From JAAYJT01 sp037446395 (GTDB taxonomy: Bacteria > Bacteroidota > Bacteroidia > Bacteroidales > JAAYJT01), in NCBI GenBank assembly GCA_037446395.1, contig JBBIIP010000011.1, positions 19,501 through 83,500 on the forward strand: DNA of 64,000 nt. The letters run 5' to 3'. Made by a program: the position numbers and the translations under genes. Positions 1-8,727 of this stretch are shown here, piece after piece. The notes under the pieces were generated by a model that was not told the origin of the DNA, made no database searches, and was given only the letters and a program-made list of their open reading frames with translations. The first letter of the stretch is position 1. The number at the start of each line of letters is the position of its first letter.

Positions 1-44
1 CGCAACAAACCCGCACAGGCTTGGCTGATTTTTGTCAGATGCAT
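1..44 (-). CDS. N-terminus of a probable exported protein, cut by window edge
   Basis: An ATG on the minus strand at 44 opens a frame that runs off the left edge and reads MHLTKISQACAGLL. This looks like the start of a signal peptide (short basic n-region, then hydrophobic). It begins 24 bases after the stop of the arginase-like gene on the same strand, so it could be the next gene of that transcript. From memory of Flavobacteria gene order, an arginase-family gene is often followed by the T9SS lipoprotein gene gldK/porK. That identity is inference only; fourteen residues cannot prove it. Confidence 0.3.
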   Translation of the reverse strand, partial: MHLTKISQACAGLL

Positions 45-68
45 CGAAATTTTTAGCTTTCTTGCCGC

Positions 69-1241
69 TTACATCAGCTTCTGATAGGCCTTCCACCAAC
101 GATCGGGTATTTCATTGGCGCTGGCAATACTATAGTCTTTTGCGCTGCAGGGTATAATGGTATGGCGCCTGTATTCAGGTTTGATGCTCCGGTTTGCCCC
201 AACATTCATCCACCATTTGTCGCTGCGTTTGCTTCGATAAAAGATCAGGCCATCTTCAAACGCTTCAACCGGCACAGTGTATTTAATAAATTCGTCGGGA
301 TTGGCAATCGGGTCTTCGTGCTGCCTGAGATAAAATCCTTCAATAAAATACCAGATCATCTGGGCAAGAAGCTGGGCAGTAAGCCCTCGTGTATCATAAG
401 AGGGATTAAATTCGAACAGGCCGATTACAGAAAGTTTGTCGGCCATTCCCGCATAGCGAACCAACTGGCAGGCTTCTTCGCCAGTAAAACCGTTTGGGGA
501 GGCCTTGGCATGCCCGGGCGCATCGCTTCCCCTGACTGACGACACATCAAAAGTGAGCAAATCGCCATTTCTGATCAGCGGTTCAGCTTCGCTTAGCGAA
601 CTTCTGATGGCACCCAATCTGTACGTGTCAAAAAACATCTCATCAAGGAGTTTAATTGCCTCCTGATCAACAAAATAGGTTTGATAACCGATGTTTGTAT
701 AGTTAAACAGATAGTTGGGTTGTTGGGCAACAAGGGTTTTAAGATAACTTTCAGCGTGAAGGTTGTTATCAAAAGGGCTCAGATCGAAGCTTTTATCTAT
801 AGAAACAATATTGATTACTTGCTTAAGGCGGGCAAATGCATTATATATGGCAAATGTCAGGTCTTGGCTTCCCCCTATGACGATCGGAATGACGTTTTCT
901 GTCATCAGTTCTGCCAACACCTCGCACAAAGCAAAGTAAGTATCTGTAATTGCGTGTCCTGTCGTAATATTGCCCAAGTCGGCAATTCTGGCTTTAAATG
1001 GGCCGCAATGCATTCCATAGAAATATTCCCTTATGCGGTCGGGGCCGAGGGCACATCCTTGGTTGAACAAGGTGCCGCGTTCTTCGCTAACACCTACAAT
1101 TGCAATGTCGCATTCGCCAAGGTCAGGAAAATCATCCCTGGATTTAAATATGGCAATTTGGTTTCCAAGCAAATTTTTCGACTGATGAACCTTGGGCTCC
1201 CATTCCAGGTCAACGGGTTGAAGGAAATATTTGTTTTCCAT
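69..1241 (-). CDS. Arginase/formimidoylglutamase-family protein with degenerate metal site
   Basis: This 390-residue protein has the ureohydrolase (arginase/agmatinase/formimidoylglutamase) layout. Members normally use two Mn ions bound by GGDH, DAHxD and DxDxxD motifs to hydrolyse guanidino or formimino groups. Here the first motif reads GGSQDL (residues 123-128, His replaced by Gln), the second is IDKSFD (148-153, both Asp kept, His lost), and the third is FDVSSVRGSD (231-240, one Asp replaced by Ser). Most ligands needed for a canonical binuclear site are altered, so automatic labels such as formimidoylglutamase should be doubted. No other histidine or arginine catabolism genes lie nearby. 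Its start overlaps the topA stop by one base (TAATG), so it is probably translationally coupled to topA. Fold assignment is fairly secure; function is unknown. Confidence 0.75.
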   Translation of the reverse strand: MENKYFLQPVDLEWEPKVHQSKNLLGNQIAIFKSRDDFPDLGECDIAIVGVSEERGTLFNQGCALGPDRIREYFYGMHCGPFKARIADLGNITTGHAITDTYFALCEVLAELMTENVIPIVIGGSQDLTFAIYNAFARLKQVINIVSIDKSFDLSPFDNNLHAESYLKTLVAQQPNYLFNYTNIGYQTYFVDQEAIKLLDEMFFDTYRLGAIRSSLSEAEPLIRNGDLLTFDVSSVRGSDAPGHAKASPNGFTGEEACQLVRYAGMADKLSVIGLFEFNPSYDTRGLTAQLLAQMIWYFIEGFYLRQHEDPIANPDEFIKYTVPVEAFEDGLIFYRSKRSDKWWMNVGANRSIKPEYRRHTIIPCSAKDYSIASANEIPDRWWKAYQKLM

Positions 1242-3565
1242 TATCTTTTTTTTGTTTTTCCCTTGGTGGTTTTTTTATCCGGGAAGGATTCAGCAATCTT
1301 CAGGCATGCCTCAAGAGTCAGCGAGGCCGGGTCGGTTCCTTTGGGTACTTTATAGTTATTATTCTTGATGGAGATATATGGACCCCAGCGCCCTTTCAAA
1401 ACCACCACATCCTGGCGTCCAGGAAATGTGATAATAATTTTTTCGGAATTTTTTATTCTTTTTTCCTCGATAATGGCAATACAACGTTCCTGATCAATGG
1501 TATATGGATCGTCGGTTTTGCTTAATGAATAAAATGTACTGCCATGCTTCAGATATGGCCCAAACCGCCCAATTCCGATGCTCATCTGGGCTGCCTCGAA
1601 TTCGCCGATGTTGCGGGGTAGTTTAAAAAGCTCCAGGGCTTCATCGAGTGTTATGGTTTCGATGCTTTGTCCTTTTTTTAATCCGGCGAATTGTGGTTTA
1701 TTCACTTCGTCGCTTTCGCCAAGCTGAACCATGGCACCAAATCTTCCGAGTTTAACGTATATGTTTTTATGAGATATGGGATCCGTGCCCAATAATTTTT
1801 CTCCTTTTACTCGTTCAGTGGTTTCAAGCACTTTGTTGATCTGTTTTTTAAACGGGGCATAAAATTCTTTGATCATTTGATTCCAAACCCGTTGCCCCTG
1901 TGCTATTTCGTCGAATTCTTTCTCGACACTGGCTGTGAAGTTATAATCGAGAATATCCGAAAAATTTTGCACCAGGAATTGATTTACCACAGTTCCGATA
2001 TCGGTAGGCGAAAGTTTATTTTTTTCAAATCCTATTTTTTCGATTTTGGTTTTCTCTTCAATGCTTTTGTTTTTCAGCACCAGCACCGAAAAAGTGCGCT
2101 CAATTCCTTTGCGGTCTTCTTTGACGATATACTCGCGTTTTTGTATTGTTGAAATCGTGGGGGCATAGGTCGAAGGCCGCCCGATGCCTAGCTCTTCGAG
2201 TTTTTTTACCAGGCTGGCCTCGGTATACCGAAAGGGTTGCTGCGTAAATCGCTGCGTGGCATCCATTTCGATAAGCCAAAGCGGTTCACCGATATGAAGT
2301 GGCGGAAGTACATTTTCCTGGGTATCGCCGTTTTCATCATCGGTTGATTCGAAATAAACTTTTAAAAACCCATCAAACTTAATCACCTCGCCCCTGGCAA
2401 TCAATTTTTCGGGTGTTGTGGAAATGCTGATGGTAACATTGGTTTTTTCGAGCACTGCATCGCTCATTTGCGAGGCAATGGTACGTTTCCAGATAAGGTC
2501 ATAAAGTTTTTTCTGCGAGATATCGCCATCTGTTTCACGAAGGTTCAGGTTTGTTGGGCGAATGGCTTCATGGGCTTCCTGGGCTCCCTTTGTCTTGGTC
2601 ACATAATTTCGGATCTGGGTATATTTTTTGCCAAAAAGGAGTTCTATTTCTTGTTTTGCCTGAGAAAGGGCGAGTGTGCTGAGGTTCACCGAATCGGTTC
2701 TCATGTATGTAATTTTCCCTGATTCGTAGAGTTGCTGGGCCACAAGCATTGTTTTGGCAACCGAAAAACCTAATTTCCGGCTTGCCTCTTGTTGCAATGT
2801 AGAAGTGGTAAACGGTGGGGCGGGCGATTTTTTGGCCGGCTTGGTTTCAATCTCGGCTACCGAAAAATTGGCTCCGACGCAAATCTGCAAAAATGCCCTT
2901 GCTTCCTCGATTGAATTTAGGCGATATGGCAATTCGGCGTGTAATACGGCTGTTTCTTTACCGTTTCTGACCTCAAAAATGGCTCCGATTTTATAATAAG
3001 CAACTGTGCTAAATTGCCTGATTTCTTCTTCGCGTTCAACAATTAATCTCACTGCCACCGATTGAACCCGGCCTGCAGATAGGGCTGGTTTTACTTTTTT
3101 CCATAAAACCGGAGAAATTTCATAACCCACCAGCCGGTCAAGTACGCGCCGTGCCTGTTGCGCATCTACCAGGTTTTTATTAATACTTCGCGGATGATCA
3201 ATGGCACTGGTGATGGCGGTTTTTGTAATTTCGTGAAATACTATTCTGCGTGTTTTTTGCTCGTCAAGGCTTAATACCTCGGCCAGGTGCCAGGAAATGG
3301 CTTCTCCTTCCCGGTCTTCGTCGGTTGCCAGCCACACAAATTCTGCAGCCTGTGATAATTTTTTTAAGTCGCCAATCAGCTTTTTCTTGTCGCCAGGAAT
3401 TTCATATTCGGGTAAGAAACCTTTTTTAACATCAATTCCCAATTTAGTTTTAGAGAGGTCCCTGATGTGCCCATAGCACGATTCGACCTTGAAGTGGCTT
3501 CCAAGTATCTTCTCAATGGTTTTCGCCTTAGCCGGCGATTCAACAATAACAAGGTTTTTCGACAT
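1241..3565 (-). CDS. topA: DNA topoisomerase I (type IA)
   Basis: This 774-residue enzyme relaxes negative supercoils by cutting and passing single strands. The Toprim metal motif TDEDREGE is at residues 81-88. The active-site tyrosine is Tyr287 in ITYMRTDS. The C-terminal part carries repeated RFG/RWGP(Y) motifs, as in topoisomerase C-terminal repeat domains, and ends in a Lys-rich tail. There are no CxxC zinc-ribbon pairs of the E. coli kind. Length and start (MSKNLVIVESPAKAKTI) are normal for the family. A good Bacteroidota promoter lies upstream at 3612-3644. The downstream arginase-like gene overlaps it by one base, so they form an operon. Confidence 0.96.
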   Translation of the reverse strand: MSKNLVIVESPAKAKTIEKILGSHFKVESCYGHIRDLSKTKLGIDVKKGFLPEYEIPGDKKKLIGDLKKLSQAAEFVWLATDEDREGEAISWHLAEVLSLDEQKTRRIVFHEITKTAITSAIDHPRSINKNLVDAQQARRVLDRLVGYEISPVLWKKVKPALSAGRVQSVAVRLIVEREEEIRQFSTVAYYKIGAIFEVRNGKETAVLHAELPYRLNSIEEARAFLQICVGANFSVAEIETKPAKKSPAPPFTTSTLQQEASRKLGFSVAKTMLVAQQLYESGKITYMRTDSVNLSTLALSQAKQEIELLFGKKYTQIRNYVTKTKGAQEAHEAIRPTNLNLRETDGDISQKKLYDLIWKRTIASQMSDAVLEKTNVTISISTTPEKLIARGEVIKFDGFLKVYFESTDDENGDTQENVLPPLHIGEPLWLIEMDATQRFTQQPFRYTEASLVKKLEELGIGRPSTYAPTISTIQKREYIVKEDRKGIERTFSVLVLKNKSIEEKTKIEKIGFEKNKLSPTDIGTVVNQFLVQNFSDILDYNFTASVEKEFDEIAQGQRVWNQMIKEFYAPFKKQINKVLETTERVKGEKLLGTDPISHKNIYVKLGRFGAMVQLGESDEVNKPQFAGLKKGQSIETITLDEALELFKLPRNIGEFEAAQMSIGIGRFGPYLKHGSTFYSLSKTDDPYTIDQERCIAIIEEKRIKNSEKIIITFPGRQDVVVLKGRWGPYISIKNNNYKVPKGTDPASLTLEACLKIAESFPDKKTTKGKTKKR

Positions 3566-3611
3566 AATGCGTTATATCTTTGTATAGAATAGCCTATTTT
3601 CAAAAATGGGC

Positions 3612-3644
3612 GCAAAGTAACGAATTTCTGAGGAGCTTATCAAA
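3612..3644 (-). promoter_or_regulatory. Bacteroidota-type promoter for topA
   Basis: On the minus strand a TACTTTG(C) -7 box (complement of 3612-3619) fits the TAnnTTTG consensus. A TTTG -33 element (complement of 3641-3644) lies 21 bases upstream. The topA ATG follows at 3565. Confidence 0.6.
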
Positions 3645-3695
3645 TCAATTTGTGTTTGAGATATCCTAAAGCAATCCATCATGCTGATTTTATTC

Positions 3696-3703
3696 TAATT
3701 TTG
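3696..3703 (+). promoter_or_regulatory. -7 box upstream of miaB
   Basis: TAATTTTG matches the Bacteroidota -7 consensus TAnnTTTG. It lies 68 bases before the miaB ATG. No clear -33 TTTG is seen at the usual distance. Confidence 0.45.
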
Positions 3704-3770
3704 CAGTCCGACACAAAAAAAAACATATGTATATTGACTGCATGTGTTTTATTGATCACAATATTGTTTT

Positions 3771-5105
3771 ATGACAGGAAAGTCCAAAAAATTATATATA
3801 GAAACCTATGGGTGCCAGATGAATTTTTCGGATAGCGAAATTGTAGGTTCGATCATGGCCGATCATCAATTCGTTGCAACGCATGACACTCATGATGCGG
3901 ATATTATTTTTCTGAATACATGTTCTATCCGCGATAATGCCGAGCAACGGGTGCGCAATCGCCTTATGCAATTACGGCCACTTAAAATGAAAAATCCAGC
4001 ATTAATCATTGGGGTGCTAGGATGCATGGCCGAGCGGCTGAAAGAGCAATTGCTTGAAGAAGAAAAATATATTGATATGATTGTAGGTCCTGATTCCTAC
4101 CGCGATTTGCCAAAATTGATGCAGGTGGCTGAGTCAGGGCAAAAGGCAATAAATGTAATGCTTTCGGCTGACGAGACTTATGCCGACATCAATCCTGTAA
4201 GGTTAAACACAAACAATGTCACCGCCTTCATCTCGATCATGCGGGGATGCGAGAACCACTGTGCCTACTGTGTAGTGCCTTCGACCAGGGGAGTGGAGCG
4301 CAGCCGCGATCCTAAGACCATCGTGCACGAAGCAATTGATTTGTTCAACAGAGGATTTCGTGAAGTGACCCTGTTGGGCCAGAATGTGAATTCTTATGAA
4401 TGGGAAGGGAAAGATGGTTTGATTGATTTTTCTGAATTGCTTTTGCAGGTGGCACAAGTTAATCCGCAACTGCGCATCAGGTTTGCCACTTCTCATCCAA
4501 AAGATTTATCCGATAGGCTTTTGCTTGTGATGGCGAATCATAATAATATCTGCAAGTCAATCCATTTGCCCGTTCAGTCAGGTAGTTCGCGAATTTTGAA
4601 GTTAATGAACCGCAAATATGATCGCTCCTGGTATATGGATCGTATTCGGGCAATCAAAAAGACAATTCCTGATTGCGCTATCAGCACAGATATTATTGCA
4701 GGTTTTTGCACCGAAACAGATGAAGATCACAACGAAACCCTTTCTTTGATGGAATGGGCGGCTTTTGATTATGCATATATGTTTAAATATTCTGAGCGAC
4801 CGGGCACACTGGCTGCAAAAAAATATACCGATGACGTGCCCGACGAAATTAAAAGCCGTAGATTAGAAGAAATAATTAAGCTACAGCAGGGTTTATCACT
4901 TCGCAGCAACCGGCGAAATGTTGATATGACTTTTGAGGTGCTGGCCGAAGGTTATTCAAAGCGATCGAAAGAAGAGCTGATGGGGCGAACCAGTCAAAAC
5001 AAGGTCGTTGTGTTCAATGCACGGTGTGTCTTGCCCGGGCAATATGTTAATGTGGCGATAAAATCATGCACCGCAGCCACACTCAGGGGTTCTGTAATTT
5101 TATAA
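3771..5105 (+). CDS. miaB: tRNA-2-methylthio-N6-dimethylallyladenosine synthase MiaB
   Basis: This is a radical SAM methylthiotransferase that adds the 2-methylthio group to i6A37 of tRNAs reading UNN codons. The N-terminal UPF0004 domain has Cys15, Cys51 and Cys85, the ligands of the auxiliary [4Fe-4S] cluster. The radical SAM CxxxCxxC is Cys160/Cys164/Cys167 in RGCENHCAYCVVP. The C-terminal 65 residues form the TRAM RNA-binding domain. At 444 residues it has normal length, and the start (MTGKSKKLYIETYGCQMN) places the first Cys as expected. It diverges from topA and is probably a single-gene transcript. Confidence 0.96.
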   Translation: MTGKSKKLYIETYGCQMNFSDSEIVGSIMADHQFVATHDTHDADIIFLNTCSIRDNAEQRVRNRLMQLRPLKMKNPALIIGVLGCMAERLKEQLLEEEKYIDMIVGPDSYRDLPKLMQVAESGQKAINVMLSADETYADINPVRLNTNNVTAFISIMRGCENHCAYCVVPSTRGVERSRDPKTIVHEAIDLFNRGFREVTLLGQNVNSYEWEGKDGLIDFSELLLQVAQVNPQLRIRFATSHPKDLSDRLLLVMANHNNICKSIHLPVQSGSSRILKLMNRKYDRSWYMDRIRAIKKTIPDCAISTDIIAGFCTETDEDHNETLSLMEWAAFDYAYMFKYSERPGTLAAKKYTDDVPDEIKSRRLEEIIKLQQGLSLRSNRRNVDMTFEVLAEGYSKRSKEELMGRTSQNKVVVFNARCVLPGQYVNVAIKSCTAATLRGSVIL

Positions 5106-5149
5106 AGAATTGATTTATACAAGGTAAGCTGCAGTATGACAATAAAGCA

Positions 5150-5157
5150 TATCTTTG
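5150..5157 (+). promoter_or_regulatory. -7 box upstream of the C69 peptidase
   Basis: TATCTTTG fits TAnnTTTG and sits 36 bases before the ATG at 5194, the usual distance in this phylum. Confidence 0.5.
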
Positions 5158-5193
5158 TCAATATAATATAACTCAACAAAAAAGAATAATATC

Positions 5194-6726
5194 ATGAAGA
5201 AAAAAAATCGTATCTGTTTGATNNNNNNNNNNNNNNNNNNNNNNNNNNNNNNNNNNNNNNNNNNNNNNNNNNNNNNNNNNNNNNNNNNNNNNNNNNNNNN
5301 NNNNNNNNNNNNNNNNNNNNNNGTTGGCAATATGAACGAGCATCAATTGGCCATTGGCGAAACAACTTTTGGTGGCCTGGAGCAGTTGGGCAAGCAGGAT
5401 GGCGCAATCATGGACTATGGCAGCCTGATATATGTTGCACTGCAAAGGGCAAAAAATGCCCGCGAAGCCATCAAAATAATGACCGATCTTGTGGCAGAGT
5501 ATGGTTATTACAGCTCGGGCGAATCGTTTTCGATTGCCGATCCGAACGAAGTATGGATTTTTGAAATGATCGGCAAAGGGAATCACGAGAAGGGAGCCGT
5601 GTGGGTGGCCATGCGTATTCCCGACGGATATGTTTCTGGGCATGCCAACCATGCAAGAATTATGACTTTTCCGCTTGCCAACGGAAAGACCTCAATCACA
5701 TCCAGGCAGATGGATAAGATTATGAACCCGTCAGTGGAGGTGGTCTATTCGCACGATGCCATCAGTTTTTCCAGAACCTTAGGCCTTTTCGATAAAAAAG
5801 ACCATGAATTTAGCTTTTCTGATATATATGATCCCATGGATTTTGGTGGTGCCCGGTTTTGCGAAGCGCGAGTTTGGTCAGTTTTCAGAAAACTCGACCC
5901 ACAAATGGACAAACACCTTGATTATGCCATGGGGCACAACCTAAAAAACCGTATGCCCTTATGGATTAAACCCAATCGCAAGGTTTCGCTGGCCGATGTA
6001 ATGGAATTTATGCGCGATACCTACGTCGGGACTCCACTTGATATGAGCAAAGACATCGGTGCCGGCCCATACGCAAAACCATACCGTTGGCGGCCACTCA
6101 CCTATAAAGTTGATGGGGTGCAATATTGCAATGAGCGGGCAATTGCCACCCAGCAAACCGGTTTTTTATTTGTAAGTCAGTCGCGTTCCTGGTTGCCCGA
6201 TGTCATTGGTGGGATAATTTGGTTTGGCGTTGACGATGCAGGAACCTCTGTGTTTGTTCCAATGTATTCGTCAATCACTGCAGTGCCGGAGCCATTTGCG
6301 CGCGGCAACGGTGCCATGATGCAATGGTCAGAAAATTCGGCGTTCTGGATGTTTAACCAGGTTTCGAATTTAGCCTATACCCGCTATAATGTGATGATTG
6401 AAGACATACGCCAGGTGCAGAAAGAACTCGAAAATAAGTTTCTTGCCTACACTCCGGCCATTGACAAAGCAGCCCAGGAGTTGTTGGCTGCCGATAAGAC
6501 ACTTGCCGTGCAATTTCTAACTGAATATTCAGTAAAACAAGGAAATTACACATACGAGAGATGGAAAAAACTGTATCAGGAATTGTTTATGAGATACATG
6601 GACGGAAACATAAAATTTGCAGATCCCGGGCAACAAAATCCAAAAGTCAAATTTCCGGGCTATGGCGAAGAGTGGTATCGTCGCATCGCCACAGAAACCG
6701 GAACCCACCTGAAGGTTGTCAACTAA
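5194..6726 (+). CDS. C69-family dipeptidase, interrupted by an assembly gap
   Basis: Secreted or periplasmic peptidases of family C69 (PepD/U34, Ntn-hydrolase fold) cleave dipeptides using an N-terminal Cys exposed by processing. The visible start MKKKNRICLI looks like the beginning of a signal peptide. After the N run the protein resumes at VGNMNEHQLAIGETTFGG, a strongly conserved C69 segment, and continues to a normal C-terminus. The catalytic Cys segment that should follow the signal peptide is not visible. Family members have, as I recall, roughly 80-100 residues between these points, whereas the N run would allow only 33. The apparent in-frame continuity is therefore accidental and the full length is unknown. 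It is downstream of miaB but has its own promoter box. Confidence 0.85.
   Translation: MKKKNRICLXXXXXXXXXXXXXXXXXXXXXXXXXXXXXXXXXXVGNMNEHQLAIGETTFGGLEQLGKQDGAIMDYGSLIYVALQRAKNAREAIKIMTDLVAEYGYYSSGESFSIADPNEVWIFEMIGKGNHEKGAVWVAMRIPDGYVSGHANHARIMTFPLANGKTSITSRQMDKIMNPSVEVVYSHDAISFSRTLGLFDKKDHEFSFSDIYDPMDFGGARFCEARVWSVFRKLDPQMDKHLDYAMGHNLKNRMPLWIKPNRKVSLADVMEFMRDTYVGTPLDMSKDIGAGPYAKPYRWRPLTYKVDGVQYCNERAIATQQTGFLFVSQSRSWLPDVIGGIIWFGVDDAGTSVFVPMYSSITAVPEPFARGNGAMMQWSENSAFWMFNQVSNLAYTRYNVMIEDIRQVQKELENKFLAYTPAIDKAAQELLAADKTLAVQFLTEYSVKQGNYTYERWKKLYQELFMRYMDGNIKFADPGQQNPKVKFPGYGEEWYRRIATETGTHLKVVN
5223..5322. other. Assembly gap of exactly 100 N
   Basis: A run of exactly 100 N is the conventional placeholder for a gap of unknown length. 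It removes the catalytic N-terminal part of the C69 peptidase, and the true missing length is probably larger. Confidence 0.95.
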
Positions 6727-6763
6727 TCTTCTCCCAATAGGTGACAAACGATTCATGGTGCAT

Positions 6764-6771
6764 TATCTTTG
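6764..6771 (+). promoter_or_regulatory. -7 box upstream of the coiled-coil protein gene
   Basis: TATCTTTG followed by C matches TAnnTTTG and lies 42 bases before the ATG at 6814. Confidence 0.5.
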
Positions 6772-6813
6772 CAAAAAATTCCATTTAGGTTAACCATTCA
6801 AACCTGATAGATC

Positions 6814-7725
6814 ATGGAAAATCAACCTTCCAACAATTTGTTCAGTCTGAAAAATATCCTCATTGGGCTATTGCTCATTTTGGTTATTCTTTTTGGTTGG
6901 ATGTATCTTTCGAACCGATCGAATTATAAAAACCTGGTGGCAGAGAAAGAACAACAGCGTGTTGCATTGCAGGCCGAACTCGATTCTTTGCTAAACGAGC
7001 ATGAACGGGTTAAACAGGAATATGGTTCTCTCACGCAGGTTTTATCAGAAAAAGACAGTGTAATTCAGGCAAATGCCAATGAGATTAAAACACTGCTTGA
7101 TACCCAATGGGAATTCTACAGGGTGCAAAAGAAGCTCGATCAACTGCGAAAAATTTCGCAGGGATACCTAAAACAGATGGATTCTCTATATACCGTCAAC
7201 CGCGTGTTGAAAGAGGAAAACATTAAGATAACTGCTGATTTTGAGCGTGAAAAATCAATTACACGCGATTTGCAAAAAGACAAGCAAGAGTTGGTTGAGA
7301 AGGTTGAAATGGCTGCGGTGCTTCGGGCTTATGGAATTGATGCAAAAGGTATTTCGCTGAGTGGCGGAAGGGGCCGTGAAGCCGAAACCGACCGTGCGCG
7401 CCGAACCGACAAAGTTAAAATCTGCTTTACTTTGGCCGAGAATGCTGTCCTCAAACCAGGTATGCGCGACCTTTATCTTAGGATTGCGCGGCCAGATAAC
7501 CGGATTCTTGCAAAAGGACTTGGAGATGAATATTCATTTATCTACAAAGGAGAAGTGCTTCAATACTCGGCCAAAGAAACCGTGAATTACCAGAACGAAA
7601 GTATACGGGTTTGCAGCGAGTGGATACATCGCAATGACAAAGATCCTGTGCAAATCGGTTTGTATGTGGTAACAATTTTTTCCGATGATCAGGAAATTGG
7701 TCAAACCTACTTTGAACTCAAGTAG
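6814..7725 (+). CDS. Membrane-anchored coiled-coil protein of unknown function
   Basis: I do not recognise a named family for this 303-residue protein. A short cytoplasmic head is followed by one hydrophobic segment at about residues 14-32 (ILIGLLLILVILFGWMYL). Residues about 38-165 form a long coiled coil rich in Glu, Lys, Gln and Leu. The last 120 residues look like a beta-rich globular domain containing LRIARPDNRILAKG. The topology suggests a single-pass inner-membrane protein whose coiled coil reaches into the periplasm and presents the C-terminal domain. A strong terminator follows, and a promoter box precedes it, so it is probably monocistronic. Confidence 0.7.
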   Translation: MENQPSNNLFSLKNILIGLLLILVILFGWMYLSNRSNYKNLVAEKEQQRVALQAELDSLLNEHERVKQEYGSLTQVLSEKDSVIQANANEIKTLLDTQWEFYRVQKKLDQLRKISQGYLKQMDSLYTVNRVLKEENIKITADFEREKSITRDLQKDKQELVEKVEMAAVLRAYGIDAKGISLSGGRGREAETDRARRTDKVKICFTLAENAVLKPGMRDLYLRIARPDNRILAKGLGDEYSFIYKGEVLQYSAKETVNYQNESIRVCSEWIHRNDKDPVQIGLYVVTIFSDDQEIGQTYFELK

Positions 7726-7744
7726 AATATGTTCTATAAAAGAG

Positions 7745-7782
7745 AAGGGGGCGGCCTGCAGGCCGCCCCCTTTCTTTTTTTT
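7745..7782. terminator. Strong hairpin terminator between convergent genes
   Basis: A perfect 14-bp inverted repeat (7745-7772), with arms AAGGGGGCGGCCT/AGGCCGCCCCCTT around a GC-rich centre, is followed on the plus strand by nine Ts with one C. It lies between two convergent genes (ends 7725 and 7816) and probably serves both. Confidence 0.85.
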
Positions 7783-7815
7783 ATAGCTTGTTTCAAAACA
7801 GAACACAGATCAATT

Positions 7816-8727
7816 TTAGTAAACTACCACTTTGTTTCGTCCGTAGGGTAGCCTATTTTCATAGCCCGATTCAACAAAATATACCCCTTTGCCATACTTG
7901 GCCAGGTTTAGTTCGGTTTCGCCATTCAGTCCTTTCGATTCAAAAACCAATTGCCCCTGGGTATTGTAAATCCTGATATTCATTCCGGCTTCGGGCAGGA
8001 AAATTTTCATAAAGCCAGTTGTAGGGTTAGGGCCTAAGGTTATGCGCCTGGGTTCCGGAGCGTTGATCCCAACGCTGGGAGTTCCCGAAAGCGTTACATT
8101 GTCGAAACGCCATGTGCCTGAAGTAGCATAGGCGCTTGTTGGTGTAGAGGCAGCATAGTTGGTCCCATCAATAAACTCAGAAACCAGGCGAATGGCAAAG
8201 TTGGCATTGTTGTTCGCTCCTGAGATGGCTGTTAAGTTGGCGCTGCGAATATACCATGAGTCGCCGGTATCGGCAATATAACGCCCGTTATCGAACCCCC
8301 TCGATATATCCTTTCTTAGATTGGTGGCATTGGTAGTAGTGGCCACAAAATCGAGCCATGTGGTTCCGTTGAGGGTGTATTTGAGCCTGAGGCGGTTTGA
8401 AGCCGAATTGCTATGGCGCTGCTCCCAGCTGAACACAATGTTTTGAAAGCCAACAGTGCTCACAGTATATTGTACGCCCGCTGTACCTGAATTTGTGCCC
8501 TGCGCTGGATAGGTAGCGGTGTTCCAGCCAATTCCGGTTGGATTTCCGGTTGCAAATGTTGAAGTATTGCCGGGAAGCAGGGTAGCAGTGCCTGTACCAG
8601 TGGAGGGAGTTAGAGTGCTGCCTTCGAAGTTCCATTGGGTGATGATGGTTTGGGCAAAAAGGCCCGAAAATGCAGATAAAACGACTGTGGCTGTGATTAA
8701 AATCATTGATTTGTAATTGTTTTTCAT
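7816..8727 (-). CDS. Secreted protein with T9SS C-terminal sorting domain
   Basis: This 303-residue protein has a clear signal peptide (MKNNYKSMILITATVVLSAF, cleavage probably after GLFA before QTIITQW). The middle 200 residues are a Ser/Thr/Asn-rich beta-sandwich region of unknown ligand. The last 80 residues fit the type A T9SS sorting domain: a PNPTTG motif, an IRIYNTQGQLVFE strand, an LAKYGKGVYFV strand and a final KVVVY. Such proteins cross the outer membrane through the type IX system and are anchored to or released at the surface. No enzymatic motif is visible. It shares a terminator with the convergent coiled-coil gene. Confidence 0.8.
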   Translation of the reverse strand: MKNNYKSMILITATVVLSAFSGLFAQTIITQWNFEGSTLTPSTGTGTATLLPGNTSTFATGNPTGIGWNTATYPAQGTNSGTAGVQYTVSTVGFQNIVFSWEQRHSNSASNRLRLKYTLNGTTWLDFVATTTNATNLRKDISRGFDNGRYIADTGDSWYIRSANLTAISGANNNANFAIRLVSEFIDGTNYAASTPTSAYATSGTWRFDNVTLSGTPSVGINAPEPRRITLGPNPTTGFMKIFLPEAGMNIRIYNTQGQLVFESKGLNGETELNLAKYGKGVYFVESGYENRLPYGRNKVVVY

